Source of the DNA: Microvirga sp. TS319 | Lineage (GTDB): Bacteria; Pseudomonadota; Alphaproteobacteria; Rhizobiales; Beijerinckiaceae | DNA length: 64,000 bases | Reading direction: 5' to 3' | Assembly: GCF_041276405.1 (NCBI RefSeq) | Contig: NZ_JBGGGT010000001.1 | Span: 1,223,501-1,287,500, forward strand | Shown here: one piece after another, positions 9,614 through 17,215 of the stretch | Layout: each line of letters opens with the position of its first letter | How positions within the stretch are numbered: position 1 is the stretch's first letter | The notes under the pieces: model-generated | Databases searched by the model: none | Told to the model about the DNA's origin: nothing | Seen by the model: only the letters and a program-made list of their open reading frames with translations | Program-made: the position numbers and the translations under genes

Positions 9614-9991
9614 TCACTTCATACGCTCCCGATGCGCGATGAGTGTTGTGAGCGTCACTCCGAGAAAGGCCCCCAACGCCTTCAACAGGCCATCGGAAAG
9701 ACGGCCATGGCGACCCGGGACATAATTTTGAGCGATCTCAAGGAAAGCGGTCAGCCCAATAAGGGAAATCAGGATCGCGTAACGGTGCTTCGGGTAGGCG
9801 TAGCAAAATGCCGCCCCAATGAGCGCGAACGCCCCAAGGCGCTCCAGACTAACGGGCGCCTGTGTCACGGGTCGCATCCCGATCGGAGAGAGAGTAACGA
9901 CTCCAACAGCGCCAAGAAGCAGCCAAGCCGCTGCACGAGAGACATTCTGAGGCGGCATCTTGATCCGCTTGGCCAGTTTCCAGGTATTCAT
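9614..9991 (-). CDS. VanZ-like family membrane protein
   Basis: The product is about 125 residues with four predicted membrane helices. The first, AAWLLLGAVGVVTLS, leads into the VanZ-like pattern LSPIGMRPVTQA. LERLGAFALIGAAF and the closing EIAQNYVPGRHGRLSDGLLKALGAFLG follow; the segment with a conserved Glu, the PGRHGR turn and an Asp is typical of rhizobial VanZ-like proteins (PF04892). The function of these small proteins is not established; the name comes from a teicoplanin-resistance accessory protein. The start at 9991 (MNTWKLAK) is chosen over an in-frame ATG six codons upstream, without a strong ribosome site for either. It stands alone, convergent with the jelly-roll gene. Confidence 0.82.
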   Translation of the reverse strand: MNTWKLAKRIKMPPQNVSRAAAWLLLGAVGVVTLSPIGMRPVTQAPVSLERLGAFALIGAAFCYAYPKHRYAILISLIGLTAFLEIAQNYVPGRHGRLSDGLLKALGAFLGVTLTTLIAHRERMK

Positions 9992-10591
9992 ACGTGTTTT
10001 GCACCACAATGGTAATGAATGACGATGCTACAGAATGCTACGCGGTTCGATGTGCCGAAGTCTCTCCCTTTATGCTGTTTCTATAGAATCGATCCGGGCG
10101 GTTCACTGATGACCCCCATATGGGGTCGCTTACTATAGAAAGCCGCCCCTTCTCCCCGAATTCGATACCTTGCTACCACTATCGGCTAGGCCTGCTCACG
10201 AAGCCGATATCGTAGAATTTGGTCCAAGAGGTGGACAATCAAATTGCGATCTTCACATTGTGAACCGAAGCATCCCCTCATTGAGGCCCATCATCGTATC
10301 GCCGGGACGGGAAGCACTCCCCATCCCGCGCGGACAGTACCTGCCCCCCTAAGCTTAGCTTTGTACCCTCGCCATCTTATCGAATAGCCAAGAGCAATAG
10401 CGTATCCGCGTCTGCCTTTGCTCATATCTTTCGATGTAGAGTGTACATACATCCAAATATCCGGGAGTCCTTGCTTGCTTCCGCTGTACCTTGAATGTTT
10501 CATTGGGAAGCTTCGCATGAATGACGATACCGTTCACTAGGATGGACTGCATTCGCGCATACCAGCATCCCCTAATAGACGGGATCCATCT
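9992..10591. other. intergenic before the biosynthetic cluster
   Basis: About 600 bases hold no convincing coding frame. This stretch must carry the promoter of the plus-strand phosphopantetheinyl-transferase/NRPS cluster. The part from 10360 to 10510 is relatively AT-rich, but I cannot assign boxes with confidence. Confidence 0.35.
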
Positions 10592-11239
10592 ATGACTTTG
10601 GCTGCAGACCCTAGGTCCGGGACCGCGATGCGGGTCTTCGAGAATGACGGCTTAGAGGTGATAGCCTGCATGCTCGATGAAAGACCCGAATTCGTCCGCG
10701 AGATGGGCACTTGCCTGACCGAGGACGAACGCCGGCGCGCAAATAACCTGACATGGGAACGAGATCGTCGCCGGTTCGTGGTTACCCGAGGGCGGTTGCG
10801 CCACTTCCTCGGTTCCAGATTGGGGATTCCGCCGTCAGATATCGAATTGGAGTATGGTCCCCATGGCAAGCCTCGCCTCTCGCGCCGCATGCCAGCGCAG
10901 GGATTGCACTTTGGAGTCTCCCGATCCGGCGATCTCGCCGTCATTGCCCTCTCGGATGCACGAGAGGTGGGAGTGGACATCGAAGAGGTACGTCCTGTCG
11001 CCGAAGCAGACGATATCGCAGCTCTCTGCTTTTCCGTGGCTGAGCAAGAATCCTATCATACTCTTCCTCCAGGGGAACGTCCGGATGGCTTCATGCGGCG
11101 TTGGACTCGCCTCGAAGCCATATCCAAAGCCCTGGGGTGCGGTCTGGGGGATCCGATCCCCCCCGGTGTCCGGGACTGGTCTCTCCACACTTTCATTCCG
11201 AAAGTGGGCTACATCGGGACCGTGGTCGTCCAGAGTTGA
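10592..11239 (+). CDS. 4'-phosphopantetheinyl transferase, Sfp type
   Basis: This 215-residue enzyme moves the phosphopantetheine arm of CoA onto a conserved serine of carrier-protein domains and so switches them to the holo form. The three family motifs are present: HFGVSRSGDLAVIAL, then EVGVDIEEV with the Mg-binding Asp and Glu, and the W-x-x-x-EA-x-SKALG segment (RRWTRLEAISKALG). N-terminal WERDRRRFVVTRGRLR is also typical. Two in-frame ATGs (10592 and 10628) could start translation. It is the first gene of the plus-strand biosynthetic cluster, 250 bases before the thioesterase, and its obvious client is the PCP domain of the NRPS at 12563. The product is on the short side for the Sfp family. 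Confidence 0.94.
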   Translation: MTLAADPRSGTAMRVFENDGLEVIACMLDERPEFVREMGTCLTEDERRRANNLTWERDRRRFVVTRGRLRHFLGSRLGIPPSDIELEYGPHGKPRLSRRMPAQGLHFGVSRSGDLAVIALSDAREVGVDIEEVRPVAEADDIAALCFSVAEQESYHTLPPGERPDGFMRRWTRLEAISKALGCGLGDPIPPGVRDWSLHTFIPKVGYIGTVVVQS

Positions 11240-11488
11240 AGTGCCCGCGATGACATCCTTCGCCTATACATCGACGCCGATGAACGGAAGCTCAGGCTCT
11301 TCCATCCAGAAACATGCACGTTCATCCAAACCGCAGGTGTTTTCCATTCCCACCATAAATCGAGCGCGCCGGATGGCTCCAGCGCGACCATGGGGCGCCC
11401 GCACAAATCGGTCGTACCTGGATAAATGGCGCGCGAGAGTTTGCCGCGTCTCCGCTGTCAATCATGAAGGAGTGATGGGGACGCTCTC

Positions 11489-12526
11489 ATGAACACGCAC
11501 GTTCTGAAGATCCCGGACCTTCTCGCAGACTTCGCGAGCAAAGACATCACAGTCTGGGTGGACGGCGACCGCCTGCGTTGCAACGCGCCCGCGGGCGCGC
11601 TCACGCCGGAGTTTCGCGACCAGTTGCGGGACCGCAAAAGCGAGATCATCGCGTTCCTGAATATGGCCGCAGCGACGGTCCGGCAACAGCCCGCCATCGT
11701 GCCGCTCCAGCCCCACGGGACGCAGACACCCATCTATGCCGTGCCCGGGCACATCGGAGCCGTCATTTCGTTCTCCGATATCTCGAAGCATCTCGGTGAT
11801 GATCAGCCATTCTTCGCGCTCGAACCGCCGGGCCTCGACGGGCGGACCGAGCCTATGGATCGCGTCGAGGACATCGCTGAGTACTTCGCCGACCAAATCC
11901 TCGCGTTCCAGCCGCAAGGCCCGTATGTCATTGCTGGCTATTGCTCCGGTGCCGCGACGGCCTACGAACTGGCACGGCTTCTTGATCAGCGCGGAGCGGA
12001 CGTCCGATGCGCGGCCCTCTTCGGCCCTCTTCATCCCAGTACCTACCAGGCATTGCCCCGGCTGCTGTTCTTCTATGCCAGGCGCCAGGCTGGCGCGGTT
12101 GTCATGCACCTGCGACACCTGGCGAAGCTACCGTCGCTTGAAGCGCGCGTCCGATATATCACCGATCGCATTCGAAAGCGTCGCGAGGAAGCCAGATCGC
12201 TTCTGACCAAGGGTCCCAACCGCGAGGAGCCGGCAAAGGACGATGCGGTGCTCGAGCGTAGAGCTCGACTCAAGGATACGGCCATTACGGCCCTGCGGCG
12301 GTACATTCCCGCCCCATACCCTGGCCGTGTCTGCATATTCCTTCCAAACAAGGCCTGGGTTCGATCGGGCGCGGCGCCGCTCCGGTGGTTGCGGGCAGCA
12401 CCTCATGCTGAGCTCTATTTCGGGCCCAAGGATTGCTACGGCCCCCATATGCTCCAGGAACCGGACGCGCCGGCCATTGCCGAGCTATATCGTTATTCTG
12501 CCCGAAAAGCCGCAGGAGGCATTTGA
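11489..12526 (+). CDS. thioesterase with N-terminal TubC-type docking domain
   Basis: Residues 1-60 (DLLADFASKDITVWVDGD... to SEIIAFL) match the TubC N-terminal docking fold found at subunit borders of NRPS/PKS lines. Residues about 70-340 are an alpha/beta-hydrolase thioesterase: IYAVPGHIG is the oxyanion strand, and FFALEPPGLDG, YVIAGYCSGA and a late GPHMLQEP follow. The nucleophile elbow is G-Y-C-S-G, so Cys152 takes the place of the usual serine. His320 fits the catalytic histidine. The segment where the family usually shows its acid, AALFGPLHP, has no Asp. It lies 36 bases before the NRPS gene, whose last residues (REEIEL) are acidic and could bind the docking domain. I infer that it releases or transfers the product from the PCP. 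Confidence 0.88.
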   Translation: MNTHVLKIPDLLADFASKDITVWVDGDRLRCNAPAGALTPEFRDQLRDRKSEIIAFLNMAAATVRQQPAIVPLQPHGTQTPIYAVPGHIGAVISFSDISKHLGDDQPFFALEPPGLDGRTEPMDRVEDIAEYFADQILAFQPQGPYVIAGYCSGAATAYELARLLDQRGADVRCAALFGPLHPSTYQALPRLLFFYARRQAGAVVMHLRHLAKLPSLEARVRYITDRIRKRREEARSLLTKGPNREEPAKDDAVLERRARLKDTAITALRRYIPAPYPGRVCIFLPNKAWVRSGAAPLRWLRAAPHAELYFGPKDCYGPHMLQEPDAPAIAELYRYSARKAAGGI

Positions 12527-12562
12527 GTTGATCCCCACATTCCGAGACGGAGAGCGAGTCCT

Positions 12563-15538
12563 ATGAATGAACTCCTGCCTTTGACCACAGAGAGCGTGCC
12601 TCTCGCTCACCTGCACGATCTCGATCATCAAGCATTGGTCGTCGAGTACAACGCCACAGCCGCGCCCTATCCGTCACATCAGACTGTTGTGGATCTCTTC
12701 CGCGCGCAAGCCACCCAGACCCCCAATGCCGAAGCAGTTCGGCTCGGGGTCGAAAGTCTGACATACCGGCAGCTGAATGAGCGTTCCAACCAGATGGCCG
12801 CCCGGTTGGTCTCGAACGGCGTAGAGCCTGGGCGGATCGTCGTCGTGTTCATGGAACACTCCATCGAGGTTCTCGTCGCGATTTTGGGCATCCTCAAAGC
12901 CGGCGCAGCCTACGTTCCGGTGGATGCAGCGACACCGAAGGGACGCCTTGCCACGATCCTGAAGGACATCGCCAATGGAATGGGAGGGCAGATCCCGATT
13001 GCGGTTACACAACCGAACCTGCAACCTGTCATTCCCCTTGGCCTTGCCAACCCGCTCGTGCTCGATGCGGATTTCCGGTCGATTTCGGGTGAGCCTGTGT
13101 CCGACCTGCCGTCTGCAGCCTCTCCGGACGGTCTCGCCTATATCATCTTCACCTCCGGATCGACGGGCACGCCCAAAGGCGTCATGATCGAGCATCGGAG
13201 TCTGGTGAATTACATCTGGTGGGCAGCCCGGATGTATAGCCCCGGCGAACGCCTCGCGTGGCCCTTGTTCTCATCCCTGGCCTTCGACCTGACCGTCACC
13301 ACACTCTTTACCCCCCTCATCACCGGCGGTCGCATCGTGGTGTATCGCGGGGATCCCGGCGTGCAAAGCCTGGTCGTGTTCAAGGTCGTCGACGACAATG
13401 CCGTCGATATCGTGAAGCTGACGCCTGCGCATCTCGCGATGATCCGCGACCGCGATCTCAGCACCACGCGGCTGCGCAAGTTCATCGTCGGGGGCGAGGA
13501 CTTCAAGACCGAATTGGCTCGCGATATCACGAAAGCCATTCCCCATCCGATCGAGATCTACAATGAATATGGCCCCACCGAAGCAACGGTAGGTTGCATG
13601 ATCCATAGGTTCGATTTCGAACGGGATCAGTCGCCATCTGTACCGATCGGTGCTCCGGCGGCCAACGCCGGAATCTACGTCCTCGACGAGCGACATCGGC
13701 CAGTTCCCGCGGGGATTGTCGGCGAGATGTATATTTCCGGTGACGGTCTTGCGAAGGGCTATTTCAATCAACCTGCGATGACCGCTCAGCGGTTCCTGAC
13801 GACGGCCGATCCCCGGGATCCGGTCTCGACGCTGCGCCTGTACAAGACAGGCGATCTTGCCCGTTGGAACTCGGAAAAGCGCTTGGACTTCCTCGGCCGT
13901 GCGGACCATCAAGTGCAGATTGGGGGTGCTCGCGTGGAGCTGGGCGAGATCGAGGCCCAACTCCTGAGGCATCCGCACATCCAGGAATGTGCGGTCACCC
14001 TCGCCACCACCACGGCGAAGAAACCACATACGCAACTGCGCTATTGCGAGCGATGCGGCCTCGCGTCCGACATGCCCGGCACAACCTACGACACGGCCGG
14101 TGTTTGCAATCTGTGTCGAGCCTTCGACACATATGTCGACAAGGCGCAAGGCTACTTCAAAACACCGGATGATCTTGAGGTTCTTATCAGGGAGATGCAG
14201 GAGAACCGGAAAGGTCCCTACGATTGCATCGTTCTTCTGAGCGGCGGTAAAGACAGCAGCTTCATGCTGAGCAAACTCTGCGCAATGGGAGTGAAGCCTC
14301 TCGTCTTCACGTTGGATAACGGATTCATCTCGGAAGAGGCCAAGACGAACATCAGAAGGCTAGTGAACACACTCGGCGTAGACCTCCATTGGGGGAGTAC
14401 GCCGCATATGAATGAGATCTTCGTCGACAGCCTGAAGCGGTTCGCAAATGTCTGCAACGGGTGCTTCAAGACGATCTATACGCTTGCTACCAACCTCGCC
14501 CGCGAGAAGGGCATCAGGTATATCGTCACCGGCTTATCGCGAGGTCAATTCTTCGAGACGCGGCTGACCGAAGAAGTCTTCAAGCGCGATGACTACGCTC
14601 CAGAGCGCCTCGACGGGCTCGTCGTTGAGGCGCGCAAGGAATATCACCGCCGCGATGACGCAGTGTCGCGCTATCTCGACGTAGACATCTTCCGGAGTGA
14701 CTCCGTCTTTGAAGAAGTGAAATTCATTGACTTCTATCGCTACTGGAGCGTTCCACTGGAGGATATGCTGGAATTCCTGAAGACGCAGGTTGGATGGAGC
14801 CGCCCCTCGGACACCGGACGCTCGACGAATTGCCTCATCAACGATCTGGGCATCTATGTTCACAAGAAGCAACGCGGATATCACAACTACTCCCTACCCT
14901 ATAGCTGGGATGTGCGGCTGGGCCAGAAGACGCGCGATGAGGCCATTGACGAACTGAACGATGAGATAGACGTGCATCGTATCAAGGAGATCATGGCTGA
15001 AATCGGCTACGTCGAACCCGCCGCGACTGATGACGGCATCGCGCGTCTTGTCGCCTATTATGTCCCGTCGAAGAACGTGAGCGTGGCGGACCTGCGTGCT
15101 TATCTGACCGAACACTTACCCGAAGCTATGATGCCGACCCATTTCGTCAGCCTGGAGCGAATGCCGCTCACGACCAACGGCAAAATTGATCGCACGGCGC
15201 TTCCCGACCCGACTGCGGAGAACATTCAGACCGAGCAAGACTTCATGGCCCCGGAAACAGCGACAGAGAAGACGCTAGCCGCTCTGTGGTGTGACCTCCT
15301 TAAGGTCGATTCGATCGGTCGCAACGACAACTTCTTCAATCTGGGAGGGCACTCACTGCTGGTGATGCGAGCGGTATCTCGTCTACGGGAAACGTTCGGC
15401 GTCGATGTGCAGCTCCGCAATCTCTTCGAGCGCCCGACGGTGGCAGGACTGGCGGAGGTCATCGACGGTATGCTCTGGATGGCAGGGGCACGAGCTTCCT
15501 CGCCATCCCAGGGACCGAGAGAGGAAATCGAACTCTAA
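12563..15538 (+). CDS. single-module NRPS (A-PCP) with a WbpG-like PP-loop domain inserted in the A domain
   Basis: The 991-residue protein has a full adenylation domain: LTYRQLNERSNQ (A1, 66), LKAGAAYVPVD (A2, 111), IIFTSGSTGTPKG (A3, 194), NEYGPTEAT (A5, 334), LYKTGDLARW (A7, 426) and VQIGGARVELGEIE (A8, 451). Between A8 and A9 about 330 residues are inserted (485-815). They carry YCERC and VCNLC (Cys495, 498, 515, 518), the PP-loop LSGGKDSS (559-566), CNGC (631-634), and a C-terminal QRGYHNYS...RLGQKTRDEA part. This is the layout of WbpG/PseA N-acetyl-sugar amidotransferases. A9/A10 resumes at LPEAMMPTH with NGKIDR (Lys874), then a PCP with NLGGHSLL (Ser931). Pocket residues D242, L243, T246, K285, I308, G310, E335, V343, G344 and K874 resemble the Asn code. 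There is no condensation domain. Confidence 0.93.
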   Translation: MNELLPLTTESVPLAHLHDLDHQALVVEYNATAAPYPSHQTVVDLFRAQATQTPNAEAVRLGVESLTYRQLNERSNQMAARLVSNGVEPGRIVVVFMEHSIEVLVAILGILKAGAAYVPVDAATPKGRLATILKDIANGMGGQIPIAVTQPNLQPVIPLGLANPLVLDADFRSISGEPVSDLPSAASPDGLAYIIFTSGSTGTPKGVMIEHRSLVNYIWWAARMYSPGERLAWPLFSSLAFDLTVTTLFTPLITGGRIVVYRGDPGVQSLVVFKVVDDNAVDIVKLTPAHLAMIRDRDLSTTRLRKFIVGGEDFKTELARDITKAIPHPIEIYNEYGPTEATVGCMIHRFDFERDQSPSVPIGAPAANAGIYVLDERHRPVPAGIVGEMYISGDGLAKGYFNQPAMTAQRFLTTADPRDPVSTLRLYKTGDLARWNSEKRLDFLGRADHQVQIGGARVELGEIEAQLLRHPHIQECAVTLATTTAKKPHTQLRYCERCGLASDMPGTTYDTAGVCNLCRAFDTYVDKAQGYFKTPDDLEVLIREMQENRKGPYDCIVLLSGGKDSSFMLSKLCAMGVKPLVFTLDNGFISEEAKTNIRRLVNTLGVDLHWGSTPHMNEIFVDSLKRFANVCNGCFKTIYTLATNLAREKGIRYIVTGLSRGQFFETRLTEEVFKRDDYAPERLDGLVVEARKEYHRRDDAVSRYLDVDIFRSDSVFEEVKFIDFYRYWSVPLEDMLEFLKTQVGWSRPSDTGRSTNCLINDLGIYVHKKQRGYHNYSLPYSWDVRLGQKTRDEAIDELNDEIDVHRIKEIMAEIGYVEPAATDDGIARLVAYYVPSKNVSVADLRAYLTEHLPEAMMPTHFVSLERMPLTTNGKIDRTALPDPTAENIQTEQDFMAPETATEKTLAALWCDLLKVDSIGRNDNFFNLGGHSLLVMRAVSRLRETFGVDVQLRNLFERPTVAGLAEVIDGMLWMAGARASSPSQGPREEIEL

Positions 15539-15626
15539 ATATCGTACGGAACTGACGGGCCGCATGAGTGAAGAGTTGCCCTGGTTTCCAGCAAGAACGA
15601 TGCGCTCTTCACGAGTGGAGAAAACG

Positions 15627-16796
15627 ATGAGCGGAGCCGGGGGAGAAGCACGGGGTCTGAGGCTGCCCTGGGCGTCGGGGGAGTACGAGATCCTGCGACA
15701 CCAGGTGCGGCGCTTCGCCGAACAGGAGATCAAACCTCATGCGGATCGCTGGGAAGAGGAAGGGTTCATACCCCGCCCTGTCCTGCGCCGCATGGGCGAA
15801 CTTGGCTTCTTAGGCATTCGGTATCCAGAAGAATATGGTGGATCCGGGATGGATGCGATCGCATCCGCAATTTTTGCCGAGGAACTCGGGCGTTCGACGT
15901 ATGGCGGCATCGGCATAGCGACGTTGGTGCATACCGACATGGCCTCCGTACACCTCTTCCATGATGGAACAAGGACGCAGCGGGAGCGCTGGATGCCCGG
16001 CATCGTTTCCGGTGAGGTGATCACGGCCGTTGCCATCACGGAACCGGATGCCGGCTCGGACGTGAAGGGTATCCGCACGCGAGCCCGCCGGGACGGAGGA
16101 TCCTATGTTATCGACGGCGAGAAGGTCTATATAACGAACGGCGCCCATGCGGATCTCATCTTCGTCGCCGCCAAGACTGACCCATCGGCCGGGAGCAACG
16201 GAATCACGATGTTCATTGTCGAGAAGGACACGCCGGGGTTCCGGGTCGCCCGCGTGCTCGACAAGCACGGCTGGCGCTCGTCCGATACGGCGGAGCTCGT
16301 TTTCGACGGCTGTCGCATTCCCGCCGAAAATGTCCTCGGCGCAGAGGGGCAAGGCTTCTACTCAATTATGGGCAACTTCCAGAACGAGCGCCTCGTTCTC
16401 AGCGCCATGGCGATGGGGGCGGCTCAAGCCGCGATCGAACTGACGCTCGCCTGGCTGAAAACCCGCCGCATATACGGGGCAACCCTGTGGGATATGCAGG
16501 CCATCCGACAGCGTCTTGCGATGTTGTCCGCGAAGGTGGAGGCGAACCGCCAGTTCGTCTACGCCACGGCTTACCGCATGGCAGCGGACGAGGACTGCAT
16601 GCGCGAGGTTTCGATGGTGAAAGCCGTTTGCGGGGAACTCGTCAATGAAGTCATGTATGCCTGCGTGCAGTTCCACGGTGGCATGGGCTTCATGCGCGAG
16701 AGCCCGATTGAACGCATGGCGCGCGATGCCCGCGTTCTGTCGATCGGCGGCGGCGCGACGGAGGTAATGCTGGACGTGGTCGCGTCGATGTCCTGA
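15627..16796 (+). CDS. acyl-CoA dehydrogenase family flavoprotein in the NRPS cluster
   Basis: The product is about 389 residues, the usual length. The family pattern is complete: PRPVLRRMGELGFLGIRYPEEYGG (residues 40-65), the FAD/substrate loops AVAITEPDAGSDVKGIRT and YVIDGEKVYITNGAHAD, then HKHGWRSS-type and the C-terminal VQFHGGMGFMRESPIERMARD and IGGGATEVM. The C-terminal position used as catalytic base in medium-chain enzymes is Gly here, whereas NERLVLSAM has a Glu at the isovaleryl-CoA dehydrogenase position. I chose the ATG at 15627 because GTGGAGAAAACG precedes it; earlier ATGs at 15564 lack a site. It starts 88 bases after the NRPS. ACAD homologues can oxidise PCP-bound aminoacyl groups, as in pyrrole-2-carboxyl formation from prolyl-PCP, so a carrier-bound amino acid is a plausible substrate. 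Confidence 0.9.
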   Translation: MSGAGGEARGLRLPWASGEYEILRHQVRRFAEQEIKPHADRWEEEGFIPRPVLRRMGELGFLGIRYPEEYGGSGMDAIASAIFAEELGRSTYGGIGIATLVHTDMASVHLFHDGTRTQRERWMPGIVSGEVITAVAITEPDAGSDVKGIRTRARRDGGSYVIDGEKVYITNGAHADLIFVAAKTDPSAGSNGITMFIVEKDTPGFRVARVLDKHGWRSSDTAELVFDGCRIPAENVLGAEGQGFYSIMGNFQNERLVLSAMAMGAAQAAIELTLAWLKTRRIYGATLWDMQAIRQRLAMLSAKVEANRQFVYATAYRMAADEDCMREVSMVKAVCGELVNEVMYACVQFHGGMGFMRESPIERMARDARVLSIGGGATEVMLDVVASMS

Positions 16797-17130
16797 CCTG
16801 CGTCGGATGGCGGTGACGGCGTCGACTTCCGTTCGTCCTCCGGGACGGGCATCGATTTCCGCGATCCCTAAACCCGCCCGATACGGTTAGAGGAATTTTT
16901 CGGTGAAATGGATCCGGTTCAACGTCAAAAATGCGACCGGGCTGAAGAAAAGGGATGATTCCACGCAAGTGGAAAGAGCATCGGATTCAGTCCCAAAAGT
17001 GGATTCCACTTTGGGGTCCGATGCTCTAGCGCGGCCCGCCGAGTCCGCACGATGCGCTAGAGCAAGTATTCTGACCGGATCAGAATGCTTTCTATATCTT
17101 TTAGATGAAGGATCGCTCTTCGCGAAGAAA
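16797..17130. repeat. repeat-filled spacer between the dehydrogenase and the odd tRNA
   Basis: This stretch has no gene. 16888-16934 is a palindrome of the ATTTTTCGGTGAA...TTCAACGTCAAAAATGC family; its sister is at 40048-40093. 16975-17028 is a palindrome with ends AGAGCATCGGA and TCCGATGCTCT. 17057-17130 is a third unit (TCTGACCGGATCAGAATGC, then ATGAAGGATCGCTCTTCGCGAAGAAA). The same unit occurs whole at about 36370-36458, but here it is cut off exactly at the 3' end of the tRNA gene. Confidence 0.8.
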
Positions 17131-17215
17131 TGGCTCCCAGAGAGGGCCTCGAACCCCCACGCCTTTCGGCCGCGCGTCAACAGCACGCTGCGTCTTCCAA
17201 TTCCGCCACCTGGGA
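17131..17215 (-). tRNA. class II tRNA with Leu-like body and GUU (Asn) anticodon
   Basis: The 85-nt gene folds as a long-variable-arm tRNA. The acceptor TCCCAGG pairs with TCTGGGA, ending in G73 and an encoded CCA (17131-17133). The D arm GGCGGAATTGGAAGACGC is of leucine type. The anticodon stem is GCGTG/CGCGC with loop CTGTTGA, so the anticodon at 17179-17181 is GUU. The variable arm is GCC-GAAA-GGC, and the T arm is GGGGG-TTCGAGG-CCCTC. GUU normally belongs to the short-armed tRNA-Asn, and leucine tRNAs usually carry A73, while G73 with a long variable arm is a serine feature. All stems and invariant loop bases look intact, so this is either a recoded tRNA or a well-preserved pseudogene. 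It lies next to the NRPS cluster and its 3' end abuts a truncated repeat. Confidence 0.75.

Noticed and set aside
10592..16796. Cluster read as a classical pyrrole-2-carboxyl (prolyl-PCP oxidation) pathway
   Set aside because: The A-domain pocket does not resemble a proline code and the A domain carries a PP-loop domain that such pathways lack.
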